DNA from: Nitrosomonas ureae
GTDB lineage: Bacteria; Pseudomonadota; Gammaproteobacteria; Burkholderiales; Nitrosomonadaceae
Assembly (NCBI RefSeq): GCF_900108305.1
Contig: NZ_FNUX01000022.1
Span: 1-52,231, forward strand
Length of the DNA stretch: 52,231 bases
Reading direction: 5' to 3'
This document shows, piece by piece, positions 25,401 to 34,088 of this stretch. Within the stretch, counting starts at the first letter, position 1, and every line of letters begins with the position of its first letter. The position numbers and the translations under genes are program-made. The notes beneath the pieces were generated by a model. The model searched no databases. It was not told the origin of the DNA and saw only the letters and a list, made by a program, of their open reading frames with translations.

Positions 25401-27118
25401 CAAGTTTAACCATCACTTCCAGTGCTGCTGCGGCAGGATCAGTCAGCGTAGTAGGCCTGGTCGGAAATCTCACGGTTTCAAATCCGACCAGCGGAATAAT
25501 TAGCGTTGCTATGACAGATAATATGGTAGATGACGAAATTACTGTTGTCGCGGGTGCATCGAATCTTATAGTCAGCAATGTTGCAGACGGCGATACCGTG
25601 ACAATTACAGGATTTACGGGATCAACATTGACCGGAACGATCGCCGGAACCACAGGAAAATTCAACATTACCGCTGGAACTGCGACAAACAATATGATTA
25701 CAGGAACTGGCGACGACAGTTTTACCTTTGCCGCAGGTAGCGGACTAACCAGCGCGGATACCATCAACGGAGGGGAAGGAATCGATACCGTTGCACTGAC
25801 GGGCAACACAGCGGTCGCTGCCACCAACTTTGACAACGTCAGCAATATTGAAGTCATTACAGTGGCAAACACTACCGGAGCAGTCGCGATTACGACCAAA
25901 GACGCACTGGTTGCTGCAGGGGCCGTATTGGTGCTTCAAGCGGATTCACTGACAACCGGAATACTGACATTCAACGGTGCCGCAGAAACCGGCGCTGCGT
26001 TCACTATCACGGGAGGGGGTGGCAATGACTCGATTACCAGTGGCGCCGGCAATGATACGCTCGCCGGAAGTAATGGCAATGACAGCATAACAGCCGGATT
26101 GGGCGATGACACCCTGTCGGGAGATGCAGGCAATGATACGCTCAGATTTGCCGCAGTCTCCGGCTTAACTCATGCGGATACCGTCGCCCTGACGGGAAAT
26201 ACAGATCTTACCGCATCCACAGATTTCGATAATGTCCGGAATATTGAAGCCATTACCTTAGGCAACACCAATACGGCGGTTACCATCACTACGCAAGATG
26301 CCCTGGTTGCCGCCGGCGCAACCCTGACACTGACAAATGCCGCTAATTCAGGTGTACTGACATTCAATGGCAGTGCAGAAACGGATGGTGCTTTTACTAT
26401 CACGGGCGGAACCGGGAGTGACAGCATCACCGGAGGAGCCCAGAATGATACGCTTGCCGGAGGAACCGGCAACGATACGCTCAGCGGCGGCACAGGCAAT
26501 GACATCATCACCAGCGGCGCCGGAACCGATAGCATCACCGCTAACGCAGGTGCGGATACGATATCCCTGGGAAGCAGCGCCAATGATAATATCCGGCAAA
26601 CGACCATTTACAGTTCAGTTTCGGATGGTGCGGCAGCAGGTGCGAACAGTGGCGCCGACACCATCATTCAGTTTGACGCCAACGCCAATACTGCTACGGA
26701 CGATTTGATCCGAATTACGGACACTTTTAAATCATCGCTGGATGATGATAATGATAACACTCTGGATTATTCGGTAAGCAACGGCACCGATGCCGGCAAT
26801 CAAGCCATCAGCGGTGGTGCCAATCAAGAAGCAACGGTATTGCTCGATGCGGAATTAGAAGTGGTATTGGCGGATTTCACCACATCCGGACTAGCCAACC
26901 TGATTGCTGAATTGGATGAAGAAGTCGACTTTACCACGATCGCGACCGGAGAAGAATCCTTGTTCCTTATGAATTTCTCCACCACACAAACTGCATTGGC
27001 GCTCTATACCGCAGGATCAGGCGGAAATGATGTAATTGACGCGGCGGATATTCAGATTCTAGGCATCGTTACGCATAATGATGGCACGGGACTAGCAGCA
27101 AATAACCTGACGTTCTAG
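22469..27118 (+). CDS. Large RTX-type calcium-binding surface or secreted protein
   Basis: The 1549-residue product has no classical signal peptide, as expected for type I secretion. Residues 1-155 form a helical domain like those at the start of other betaproteobacterial S-layer/RTX proteins. Two EF-hand-like loops follow: FADLDGNRLHDSGE near 195 and IGDVNGDGKSD near 478. From about 510 to 860 it is threonine- and glycine-rich, with two nearly identical 123-residue repeats and the start of a third. Further on are RTX nonapeptide-like calcium sites (GGNDSITSGAGNDTLAG near 1190, and GTGNDTLSGGTGNDI near 1335). The acidic C-terminal ~200 residues would carry the secretion signal. ATG 22469 follows GAGG. 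No T1SS genes are adjacent, so export by remote TolC-type machinery is assumed. Confidence 0.85.
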   Translation: MNDRQLEIVQTVVAMFNAAPGAHYLNAFVSFLGNTGSSVKELASILAQTDVFKQSLYSDTLSHSEFAHQFVNNTVGLLVNNKDKLWAASEIEKMLEAGASRGDVLHQAATALASVDPNNIHWGAAAQRFNHKIEAAAFYSIDQGGPATNLSVLQRVIEEITGDLAATKALLAAGATGKVIDGYVKEAFVFADLDGNRLHDSGEKNAITDALGNFSMPGIDGFGELIVTGGIDIATGRPFEGGMTAPAGATLINPFTTLVSKLVQADNLSVEIANAKILSSLGINGDINLLHFDPIKETVRTDLDETAANTALVIHVASTQIQTIIGQTAALLSGSGISPDEAIAIDWAYDALAAILNTATEEFSLTSNHNIAQVIRNAAFLSDADDAILIKAAILLDDATQTITNLSQKIINISQSNVSKLKMLSNIAALQIVAEDIEIAMQSGAAQGNIKGTVINATGTQLTSAIAAAGTKIGDVNGDGKSDARSPSSSASSTKTHYLATNATAFSGTAANDILSVSTASTWTSLVMTAVILDGGGGTNTLSVQDGSSIALAIVINFPNLLFDATGAIGTTNVTMSAAQNQSFTGTVTAPGTGGSGEEITIVGDGTVTTLANIENYTIEDDATDARTVAVIHAATHITAASSSDAITFSFGALTYTGTISGDTTVDDIISLDNGADISGGTITNVAALTLASGASVRLSAVQNQSFTGTVTAPGTGGSGEEITIVGDGTVTTLANIENYTIEDDATDARTVAVIHAATHITAVSSSDAITFSFGALTYTGTISGDTTVDDIISLDNGADISGGTITNVAALTLAAGASVRLSAAQNQSFTGTVTAPGTGGSGENIIISGNGNITVLSNIESYELGDDTSNARTLTLGSGALTLIANNADDTITVNATALAQNVALTLGAGASSMIISNLAGDIVASNLTGTLTITTANAADNNISITTGSSATSVNVAAGAASNNISIDATSLTNNTSLTITSSAAAAGSVSVVGLVGNLTVSNPTSGIISVAMTDNMVDDEITVVAGASNLIVSNVADGDTVTITGFTGSTLTGTIAGTTGKFNITAGTATNNMITGTGDDSFTFAAGSGLTSADTINGGEGIDTVALTGNTAVAATNFDNVSNIEVITVANTTGAVAITTKDALVAAGAVLVLQADSLTTGILTFNGAAETGAAFTITGGGGNDSITSGAGNDTLAGSNGNDSITAGLGDDTLSGDAGNDTLRFAAVSGLTHADTVALTGNTDLTASTDFDNVRNIEAITLGNTNTAVTITTQDALVAAGATLTLTNAANSGVLTFNGSAETDGAFTITGGTGSDSITGGAQNDTLAGGTGNDTLSGGTGNDIITSGAGTDSITANAGADTISLGSSANDNIRQTTIYSSVSDGAAAGANSGADTIIQFDANANTATDDLIRITDTFKSSLDDDNDNTLDYSVSNGTDAGNQAISGGANQEATVLLDAELEVVLADFTTSGLANLIAELDEEVDFTTIATGEESLFLMNFSTTQTALALYTAGSGGNDVIDAADIQILGIVTHNDGTGLAANNLTF
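24197..25000 (+). repeat. 369-bp tandem repeat inside the RTX gene (two full copies and a partial third)
   Basis: Copies run 24197-24565, 24566-24934 and 24935-25000 with an exact period of 369 bases (123 codons). The full copies differ by only a handful of bases, for example GCT/GTT at the AASSSD/AVSSSD site and TCC/GCC near the junction. Each copy begins with codons for S-A-(A/V)-QNQSFTGTVTAPG. Near identity at silent positions means recent duplication or ongoing gene conversion. Copy number is likely to vary between strains and short-read assembly may have collapsed it. Confidence 0.93.
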
Positions 27119-27321
27119 AAAGCAAATTTTGCCCCGAGTTTTGGAAATTTCGATGGCAAGCATTTGACAAACAAAAACACAATTATTGCATTGAGCTATA
27201 ACAACTTTGCAAGAATAGTAATGGATAGTTCATGATTGAACTCTGAATAGTTTAAAATCGGTTGTTTAACGATTTATTTAATGACTGTTTCAGTCAGCAC
27301 ATTTCCCGGATTCAAACACGC

Positions 27322-28152
27322 ATGAAAGCAAACAAGCCGATCAGGCCAGCCAAGAAGAAAACAGTTGCCTTAAAGAAAGATGCAGCAGAACCATTAACGG
27401 CCTCCTCCGCCGTATCGACAGCGCTCACTTTCAAGCTGCAGAAACTATTAGCGCAAAAAGGCTTGGGCTCGAGACGGGAAATGGAAGTACTGATTGCTTC
27501 CGGACAAGTCAAACTGAATGACCAAACAGCCGTGATCGGAGACCGCGCCGGGCCGGGCGACATAATCCGTATCGGCAGGCGCGTAATTCGCATACATGAG
27601 GAAGAAGAGTTACCTAAAGTACTGCTCTACCACAAACCGGAAGGTGAAATTGTTAGCCGCAATGATCCGCAAGACCGCCCTTCCGTCTTTGAAAAACTGC
27701 CGTATTTGCGATCTTCCAAATGGATTGCTATCGGCCGCCTGGATTTTAATACCAGTGGCTTGTTGATTTTCACCAATGACGGTGCTTTGGCCAATCGCAT
27801 GATGCACCCGCGTTTTGAAATGGAGCGGGAGTATGCAGTGCGAATACTGGGCGAACTCACCGAAGAACAAATGCAGCAATTAACCACCGGTATAACATTA
27901 GAAGACGGTGAAGCAGCATTCACCTATCTGGCGGATCAAGGTGGAGAAGGCGCTAATCACTGGTATCGCGTGATCTTGAAAGAAGGTAAAAATCGCGAAG
28001 TGCGACGCATGTTTGAAGCCATAGGATTGACAGTAAGCCGCCTGATGCGTGTGCGCTTCGGTCCGATTAATCTGCCGCCCAGAATCAAGCGCGGGCAATG
28101 GTTGGAATTGGACGAAAAAGAAACCCGGCGGTTATTGGGCTTGATCAAGTAG
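27322..28152 (+). CDS. rluB: Ribosomal large-subunit pseudouridine synthase B
   Basis: RluB converts uridine 2605 (E. coli numbering) of 23S rRNA to pseudouridine. The 276-residue protein has a lysine-rich start, an S4 RNA-binding domain (LQKLLAQKGLGSRREMEVLI, about residues 35-95), and the RsuA/RluB-type catalytic domain with the active aspartate in GRLDFNTSGLLIFTNDG near residue 145. KEGKNREVRRMFEAIG and LMRVRFGPINLP complete the family pattern. The start is ATG 27322; the reading frame extends upstream only through a TTG at 27262 with no support. Assignment to RluB rather than RluE or RluF is by the long form and RVRFGPI motif. It stands alone. Confidence 0.9.
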   Translation: MKANKPIRPAKKKTVALKKDAAEPLTASSAVSTALTFKLQKLLAQKGLGSRREMEVLIASGQVKLNDQTAVIGDRAGPGDIIRIGRRVIRIHEEEELPKVLLYHKPEGEIVSRNDPQDRPSVFEKLPYLRSSKWIAIGRLDFNTSGLLIFTNDGALANRMMHPRFEMEREYAVRILGELTEEQMQQLTTGITLEDGEAAFTYLADQGGEGANHWYRVILKEGKNREVRRMFEAIGLTVSRLMRVRFGPINLPPRIKRGQWLELDEKETRRLLGLIK

Positions 28153-28235
28153 TTTGTGTTTTTTACTTCACTGACCGATCAGCTGCTCCTGGCATGTATT
28201 TGCCTTCTATGAATTCTTTCGTAGCGATTTGAAAA

Positions 28236-29324
28236 TTACCGTTCGACGACATTCCACTGCGGATTGTTTTCGGCAGCTTTTAATAGTATTGCATTCCGTT
28301 CATGTTTCTGCAATCTGCTGATTCTTATTACTGCATCAAAGAAATGTTGCATATCCTGGCCCTGCTGTTTGAGTATTCCCTTAAATGCCGGTAACAATTG
28401 GGTATAAATTGAAACGGTCGCCAGTAATGCATTATTCAAAGTTTGCCCAAACCACCGGTCATAGCTGCCCAGTTCGCTTTTTTCACCTTTCAGATGCAAG
28501 AATTCAGCACGTAATTCATCAAAAATCCGGGCTTTCCGGATACGCTTCTCGGAGTCGCTCACATTCGAATGAAAGAGTTCTTGCAGTCTTTCTCGATGCT
28601 TGAATATTAAATTGGTAAAAATTGCTTCCCTTTCCTGCCGGATGTTTAATGCTGTTTGCTCGAAAGCTGTGCCATTGCTTTCAAACCAGCGTCTTACACC
28701 CTCGTGCTCGACTGCCGTGGCAAAAGATTCATTAAAAGCAGTGTCACCCGGCACATAAACAACCTGGTGCGCCAACTCATGAAAAATTAACCGGGCAAGA
28801 TCTACCTCGGAATAACCGATAAAAGTATTCAGCACCGGGTCGCTGAACCAACCGAGCGTGGAATAAGCGCGAATTCCACCGACATGAACATCGTACCCTT
28901 TCTGCCGCAGTTCTTCCGCATAACGCTCGGCTTTTGCTTGAGAAAAGAAACCGCGATAATTGACACACCCTACCTGCACAAAACACCATTTTTTGAGTTT
29001 AAGTGAAAGCTCGGGAGAAGCAAAAACATTCCAAACCACAAAAGGACGCTCTAAGTCTGCGTAACTGGTATAGCTCAGGTTATCCGGCAGCTTCAACTCC
29101 CGGCTGGCAAATTCGCGCATCTGCACCACTTTGGTCAATGACTGCTTTAATTTGGGATCAACAGCCGGGTTTGCAATTACCGTGCTAATCGGCTGCGAAC
29201 GATGTATCACTTTAAAATGCCCATCGACAGCCTGCGCATAATACGAAAGGTTGACGCAAGCACTGAGCCAACCCAATTGAATCACAACTATGCTGGTTTT
29301 TAAGATAAATGAAATCCGTAGCAT
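28236..29324 (-). CDS. Lipoprotein zinc aminopeptidase (predicted aminopeptidase family, PF10023 type)
   Basis: This 362-residue protein begins with a lipoprotein signal: a basic start, hydrophobic core and lipobox LSAC with the cysteine near residue 23. It is a predicted zinc metallopeptidase with FHELAHQVVYVPGDTAFNES near residue 180, which supplies the HExxH zinc pair and downstream glutamate (NESFATAVE). The family (COG4324) is annotated as aminopeptidase by similarity; the natural substrate is not known. The following helical stretch (about 225-340) is charged and typical for the family. It would be anchored to the periplasmic side of a membrane. It converges on rluB and no operon partner is seen. 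Confidence 0.88.
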   Translation of the reverse strand: MLRISFILKTSIVVIQLGWLSACVNLSYYAQAVDGHFKVIHRSQPISTVIANPAVDPKLKQSLTKVVQMREFASRELKLPDNLSYTSYADLERPFVVWNVFASPELSLKLKKWCFVQVGCVNYRGFFSQAKAERYAEELRQKGYDVHVGGIRAYSTLGWFSDPVLNTFIGYSEVDLARLIFHELAHQVVYVPGDTAFNESFATAVEHEGVRRWFESNGTAFEQTALNIRQEREAIFTNLIFKHRERLQELFHSNVSDSEKRIRKARIFDELRAEFLHLKGEKSELGSYDRWFGQTLNNALLATVSIYTQLLPAFKGILKQQGQDMQHFFDAVIRISRLQKHERNAILLKAAENNPQWNVVER

Positions 29325-29591
29325 CGTTTTGGTTGATGAAGCAATAATATCGCAGAAATAAATGTTAATTTAATAACTAAAAATGGAGAAGTTACTCGAA
29401 TTCTTAACAAGTGGAAGCAAAAATTCGTTAATTTTTCTCATACCGTATCATGTCATTGATAGCGGTATGAGCATATAGTTTAACAGTGTTATAAAATTAA
29501 TCGTGAAATTAGCGCGGCGGAACGAAGTAACCGGTTAAGTCACTATTGATAGTAAACCGGGTATGTTACCCTTTCCCGGAGCAGGAACAAT

Positions 29592-31010
29592 CTACGCAGA
29601 TATCTTACATTGCTGATCAATATAATCCTTGATCGCTTGTACATCCGCATCTTTAGTCACATACCGCTGTGGAAGGCTTTCCAGGTTCTCGAAGCCGGTC
29701 GGGCGCTCCGGCTCGCAGCCAATGGCCTCCGTTATGCTTTCAGAAAATTTGGCGGGCAACGCGGTTTCCAGGCAAATCAATGGCACGCCCGCCTCGCGAT
29801 GCGCCTGCCCGACTTTCAAGCCATCTGCGGTATGGGTATCAACCAGCACGCGATAACGCTGGTAAATATCGCGAATAGTTGCAATCCGCGCGGCATGGCT
29901 GCTGCTTCCGGATATAAAACCGTAGTCCTTGATTCTGGAAAATAATGATGTGGTGGATAGATCAAAAGCATTGCCTTTATCGACTTTTGACCAGAATTCA
30001 GTCACCTGCTCCGCGTTTCTGCCAGTCAAGTCAAAAATGAAACGTTCGAAGTTGGAGGCCTTGGAAATATCCATCGATGGACTGCTGGTGTGCCGGGTTT
30101 CTGCGGTGGTACGCGGACGGTACACGCCGGTTCGGAAAAATTCATCCAGCACGTCGTTCTCATTGGTTGCCAGAATTAAATGCTTGATAGGCAACCCCAT
30201 CATACGCGCCACGTGCCCGGCACAAATGTTACCGAAATTCCCCGATGGAACTGCAAACGAAACCCGTTCGTCATTATTCTCAGTCGCAGCAAAATATCCC
30301 TTGAAATAATACACCACCTGCGCCACGATGCGCGCCCAGTTAATCGAATTGACCGTGCCGATACGGTGTGCCTGTTTGAAGGCATGATCGTTGCTGACGG
30401 CCTTGACGATATCCTGGCAGTCATCGAACACGCCGCGAATCGCGATGTTGAAAATATTTTTATCTTGCAGCGAAAACATTTGCGCAGTTTGGAAGCGGCT
30501 CATTTTCCCCAACGGGGATAGCATAAAAACGCGGATGCCGTGCTTGCCGCGCATGGCATATTCGGCACTGGAACCGGTATCCCCCGATGTCGCACCGAGA
30601 ATATTCAATTCATCCCCGGTTTTGGCCAATTGATATTGAAACAAATTACCGAGCAATTGCATCGCGATATCCTTGAACGCCAGAGTTGGCCCATTGGATA
30701 ATCCCAAAATATGTAAACCCGGCTCCAAGGTTCTCAGTGGCGTGATATCCGCGCTGCCGAAAACCTCGGGAGTATACGTCTGGCTGATCAGATTGCGCAG
30801 GTCATCAGCCGGAATGTCATCAGCAAACCGTGACAGGATTTCGAATGCAAGCGAAGGATAGCTCAAATTCCGCCAGGCATTCAGTTCTGCCGTGGTAACT
30901 TTGGGATAGGTTTCCGGCATCGCTAATCCACCATCGGGTGATAAGCCGCTTAAAAGAATTTCAGAAAAAGATTTCTGCGGCATTCCGCCGCGAGTAGAAA
31001 TATAACGCAT
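29592..31010 (-). CDS. thrC: Threonine synthase
   Basis: ThrC converts O-phosphohomoserine to threonine with PLP. The 472-residue protein starts MRYISTRGGMPQKSFSEILL, the typical start of the long (E. coli/yeast-like) class; an upstream in-frame ATG adding 17 residues is less likely. The PLP lysine is in GPTLAFKDIAMQLLGN near residue 110, and the glycine-rich cofactor loop is ILGATSGDTGSSAEYAMRG. It is the third gene of a minus-strand run alaA-hom-thrC, with hom ending 87 bases upstream. thrB (homoserine kinase) is not in this run and must be elsewhere. Confidence 0.95.
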   Translation of the reverse strand: MRYISTRGGMPQKSFSEILLSGLSPDGGLAMPETYPKVTTAELNAWRNLSYPSLAFEILSRFADDIPADDLRNLISQTYTPEVFGSADITPLRTLEPGLHILGLSNGPTLAFKDIAMQLLGNLFQYQLAKTGDELNILGATSGDTGSSAEYAMRGKHGIRVFMLSPLGKMSRFQTAQMFSLQDKNIFNIAIRGVFDDCQDIVKAVSNDHAFKQAHRIGTVNSINWARIVAQVVYYFKGYFAATENNDERVSFAVPSGNFGNICAGHVARMMGLPIKHLILATNENDVLDEFFRTGVYRPRTTAETRHTSSPSMDISKASNFERFIFDLTGRNAEQVTEFWSKVDKGNAFDLSTTSLFSRIKDYGFISGSSSHAARIATIRDIYQRYRVLVDTHTADGLKVGQAHREAGVPLICLETALPAKFSESITEAIGCEPERPTGFENLESLPQRYVTKDADVQAIKDYIDQQCKISA

Positions 31011-31097
31011 GCTTGATTTCGTTGGTTCAAATAGCCTATGGTTTTGCCTGCCGGGTAACATCCGTCAGGCTCTCGAATAATCCGGGCTTACTTTAGA

Positions 31098-32411
31098 TTA
31101 ATTGTTTAGTTCTTCAATGCGGATGCGGATCACCTTGCTCGTTACCACGGATAACGATTCGATCTGCACAATCGCCGCATTGATATTCCTTTCGATCGTC
31201 AAGTGGGTCAGCATGATAACGCTGACCCTGTCAGAATCGCTGCTGGCTTCCTTCTGGATCAGGGCGCTGATAGAAATATTGTGGTCTGCCACGATGCGGG
31301 TAATTTCAGCCATGACACCCGGCTTATCGATCACTTGCATGCGAAGATAATACGAAGTTTCGACTTCTTCCATCGAAATAATCGGTGTATCGGATAATAA
31401 ATCCGGTTGGAAGGATAAGATTGGAACACGATGCATCGGATCAGCGGTTTGCATGCGCGTCACATCGACCAAATCCGCAATCACCGAGCTGGCAGTGGGT
31501 TCAGCGCCAGCCCCGGCGCCATAGTAGAGTGTGGCGCCAACTGCATCACCCCTAACGACAACTGCATTCATCACGCCCTCGACATTGGCAATCAAACGTC
31601 GCATTGGAATCAACGTAGGATGCACACGCAATTCAATGCCTTTTTCCACGCGCTTGGTAATTCCCAACAACTTGATGCGATAACCCAGCTCTTCCGCGTA
31701 ACGGATATCTTCACCGGTTAGTCTGGTAATTCCTTCGGTATAAACTTTGTTGAATTGTACCGGTATACCAAATGCAATCGCTGACATCAAAGTAATTTTG
31801 TGCGCAGCATCAATGCCTTCAATATCATAGGTAGGATCGGCCTCGGCATAACCAAGCTTTTGCGCTTGCGCCAGAACCTGCTCGAACGATAAACCCTTTT
31901 CGCGCATTTCCGACAAAATAAAATTTGCCGTGCCATTGATGATTCCGGCAATCCAGGTAATGCGATTTGCTGTCAAGCCTTCGCGTAAGGCTTTAATGAT
32001 CGGGATACCGCCTGCCACCGCAGCCTCAAAAGCCACGATTACGCCTTTGGCACGCGCAGCAGCAAAAATTTCGGTGCCGTGATTTGCCAGCAGCGCCTTA
32101 TTGGCTGTAACGACATGCTTGCCATGAGCGATCGCTTCCAGGATCAAATCCTTGGCAATGGTCTGACCGCCGATCAGTTCCACCACGATATCAATATCAG
32201 GATTTTTAGTAATTTCATGCGCATCGGTGGTCACCGTCACGCCCGGATCCGCCAAACTCCGGGCTTTATCCATATCCTTGTCGGCTATCATCTTGACGAC
32301 AATCTTCCGTCCGGAACGGCGTGCGATCTCTTCCTGGTTACGTTTAAGAACCGTATATGTGCCACCGCCAACGGTGCCAACTCCTAATAAACCAATGTAA
32401 ATGGGTTTCAT
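31098..32411 (-). CDS. hom: Homoserine dehydrogenase
   Basis: The enzyme reduces aspartate semialdehyde to homoserine, the branch point to threonine and methionine. The 437-residue monofunctional protein (no aspartokinase domain) has the nucleotide motif GLLGVGTVGGGTYTVL at residues 8-23, the catalytic domain with GGGIPIIKALREGL-like AVAGGIPIIKALREGLTANR and NGTANFILSEM, and the signature YAEADPTYDIEGIDAAHKIT. The last 85 residues form an ACT domain (YYLRMQVIDKPGVMAEITRI), so feedback control, usually by threonine, is expected. It lies between alaA (80 bases upstream) and thrC. Confidence 0.96.
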   Translation of the reverse strand: MKPIYIGLLGVGTVGGGTYTVLKRNQEEIARRSGRKIVVKMIADKDMDKARSLADPGVTVTTDAHEITKNPDIDIVVELIGGQTIAKDLILEAIAHGKHVVTANKALLANHGTEIFAAARAKGVIVAFEAAVAGGIPIIKALREGLTANRITWIAGIINGTANFILSEMREKGLSFEQVLAQAQKLGYAEADPTYDIEGIDAAHKITLMSAIAFGIPVQFNKVYTEGITRLTGEDIRYAEELGYRIKLLGITKRVEKGIELRVHPTLIPMRRLIANVEGVMNAVVVRGDAVGATLYYGAGAGAEPTASSVIADLVDVTRMQTADPMHRVPILSFQPDLLSDTPIISMEEVETSYYLRMQVIDKPGVMAEITRIVADHNISISALIQKEASSDSDRVSVIMLTHLTIERNINAAIVQIESLSVVTSKVIRIRIEELNN

Positions 32412-32491
32412 AAATTCAATAAAAAATTAATAATCAAGTTGATGCGTGATTATAGGGTTCAGCCGACAAGAAATAAAGTCAAAGCTCTTGA

Positions 32492-33727
32492 TCAGTAAGT
32501 GCCGTGACGTTTGCGATAATGGTGCAGAAAATGTGCGATACGTCCGACAGCCTCAGTCAAATCATCCACATTAGGTAAAAACACAACACGAAAGTGATCC
32601 GGTTTCATCCAGTTAAAACCGCTACCCTGCACAAGCAGAACCTTCTCTTCGAGTAAAAGCTGCAGTGCAAATTTCTGATCGTCTTCAATCGGATAAATCT
32701 CGGGATCCAGACGAGGAAACAAATACAATGCCGATTGTGGCTTAAAGCAGGTTACACCGGGAATATCGGTCAACATTTTCCACGCCACGTCACGTTGACG
32801 CATCAATCGACCGGTAGGCAGGGTTAAATCATAAATACTCTGATACCCGCCCAATGCGGTTTGAATTCCAAATTGCGACGGCACATTCGCACACAATCGC
32901 ATGGATGCCAACATATTCAACCCCGCAATGTAATCCCGCGCATGGTTTTTTTCTCCCGAAACCACCGCCCAACCGGAACGGAAACCAGCCGCACGGTAAT
33001 TTTTGGATAATCCGTTGAACGTCACAAACAAAACATCTTCCGCCAGCGACGCAATGGAGGTATGCGTTGCCTGCTCGTACAATATCTTGTCGTAGATTTC
33101 GTCCGCATAAATGATCAATTGATGCTGCCGGGCAATTTCAATGATCTCGAGCAGCAATTCTTCAGGATACAGCGCGCCGGTGGGATTGTTGGGATTGATA
33201 ATGACAATCGCGCGTGTCTTTGGTGTGATTTTGGCACGAATATCATCCAAATTGGGCAACCATTCGGATTCTTCATCACACAGATAATGCTTGGCTATCC
33301 CTCCTGAAAGCACAACTGCAGCGGTCCACAATGGATAATCCGGCATCGGGATCAACACTTCATCGCCATTATCCAACAGCGCCTGCATCGCCAAAACAAC
33401 CAGTTCGGATACGCCATTGCCGATAAAGATATCATCCAGTTGCACGTTCTTTATCTGCTTTTCCTGCGTGTAATGCATAATCGCCTTGCGCGCAGCAAAT
33501 AACCCTTTAGAATCGCAATAACCGGAAGCATCCGATAAATTACGAATCACGTCCTGCAAAATTTCTTCCGGAACATCAAAACCGAATGTCGCTGGGTTAC
33601 CAATATTCAGCTTGATAATGTGATGGCCTTCCTCCTCCATTTGACGGGCGCGCTCAAGTACCGGCCCACGAATGTCATAACAGACATTTGTCAGTTTTCT
33701 GGATTTTAAAATTGGGCGCATGGTCAT
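32492..33727 (-). CDS. alaA: Alanine-synthesising aminotransferase (AlaA type)
   Basis: This 411-residue class I PLP aminotransferase closely follows E. coli AlaA (YfbQ), which makes alanine from pyruvate and glutamate. Shared motifs include LTNVCYDIRGPVLERARQME, IKLNIGNPATFGFDVPEEIL, YCDSKGLFAARKAI, ADEIYDKILYE, and the PLP lysine in FNGLSKNYRAAGFRSGW near residue 245. It is the first gene of the alaA-hom-thrC run, an arrangement common in betaproteobacteria. Two ATGs lie at the start (MTM); I kept the first. Transamination of related 2-oxo acids is also possible. Confidence 0.93.
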   Translation of the reverse strand: MTMRPILKSRKLTNVCYDIRGPVLERARQMEEEGHHIIKLNIGNPATFGFDVPEEILQDVIRNLSDASGYCDSKGLFAARKAIMHYTQEKQIKNVQLDDIFIGNGVSELVVLAMQALLDNGDEVLIPMPDYPLWTAAVVLSGGIAKHYLCDEESEWLPNLDDIRAKITPKTRAIVIINPNNPTGALYPEELLLEIIEIARQHQLIIYADEIYDKILYEQATHTSIASLAEDVLFVTFNGLSKNYRAAGFRSGWAVVSGEKNHARDYIAGLNMLASMRLCANVPSQFGIQTALGGYQSIYDLTLPTGRLMRQRDVAWKMLTDIPGVTCFKPQSALYLFPRLDPEIYPIEDDQKFALQLLLEEKVLLVQGSGFNWMKPDHFRVVFLPNVDDLTEAVGRIAHFLHHYRKRHGTY

Positions 33728-33781
33728 GAAAATGTTTTGCGAAGATTGAATAGCAATCTATTCTGATAATGCAAGATTTTC

Positions 33782-33809
33782 TTGGAACAATCAAACGTAG
33801 CATTATATA
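33782..33809 (+). promoter_or_regulatory. Sigma70-like promoter pointing into an ORF-free unit
   Basis: TTGGAA at 33782-33787 and TATATA at 33804-33809 are separated by 16 bases, giving a good match to the sigma70 consensus. It lies upstream of alaA on the opposite strand and points to a strong intrinsic terminator about 110 bases further on, with no credible ORF between. Start of transcription would be near 33816. Confidence 0.5.
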
Positions 33810-33815
33810 CGCTAA

Positions 33816-33962
33816 ACTCGTTCCCATACGGCAAACTTTTGGCTGTAAATTAAAGCGGATTATCGAAGATTACAAACCTGTTGATAACCAGAATGGGAAC
33901 CGCTTCAAGATATCAATGAATAAGCCAATCCCCGGTCATGGCCGGGGATTGGCTTATTTTCA
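33816..33962 (+). ncRNA. Candidate small RNA between alaA and the CADD-type gene
   Basis: A promoter-like element and a strong terminator bracket about 147 bases without a supportable protein. Inside, GTTCCCAT at 33820-33827 pairs perfectly with ATGGGAAC at 33893-33900, closing an AT-rich domain, and the terminator hairpin follows 19 bases later. That layout (5' domain closed by a stem, short linker, terminator) is typical of bacterial small RNAs. I do not recognise a known family. An 81-codon frame that crosses the terminator shows no coding character. The alternative is that only the terminator is real and serves the minus-strand CADD gene. Confidence 0.4.
33919..33962 (+). terminator. Strong intrinsic terminator, 17-bp stem
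   Basis: AATAAGCCAATCCCCGG at 33919-33935 pairs perfectly with its reverse complement at 33942-33958 across a 6-base loop (TCATGG). On the plus strand the stem ends TTATTTT, a good U-tract. Because the stem starts AATAA, it may also act on the minus strand, 130 bases past the CADD gene stop, though its minus-strand tail (TTATTCATTG) is weaker. Confidence 0.85.
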
Positions 33963-34088
33963 ATCTTTTGTTATTGTTTTTAAAACAACTTTAAAGAGAC
34001 TCGAGCTGTATTAACGACAATGGCAATATAATCATGAAATTGGATTTCACACTGAGCTTGCCATAAAATGAGGCAAATTCCCGAATGC

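Noticed and set aside
25054..25899. 281-codon minus-strand frame rich in V, A and P inside the RTX gene
   Set aside because: Composition reflects the antisense of Thr/Gly/Asn-rich beta repeats; no start context or family pattern.
33769..34014. 81-codon plus-strand frame across the 33.9-kb terminator
   Set aside because: It reads through a 17-bp-stem terminator and has no coding character; the structure favours an RNA or plain terminator.
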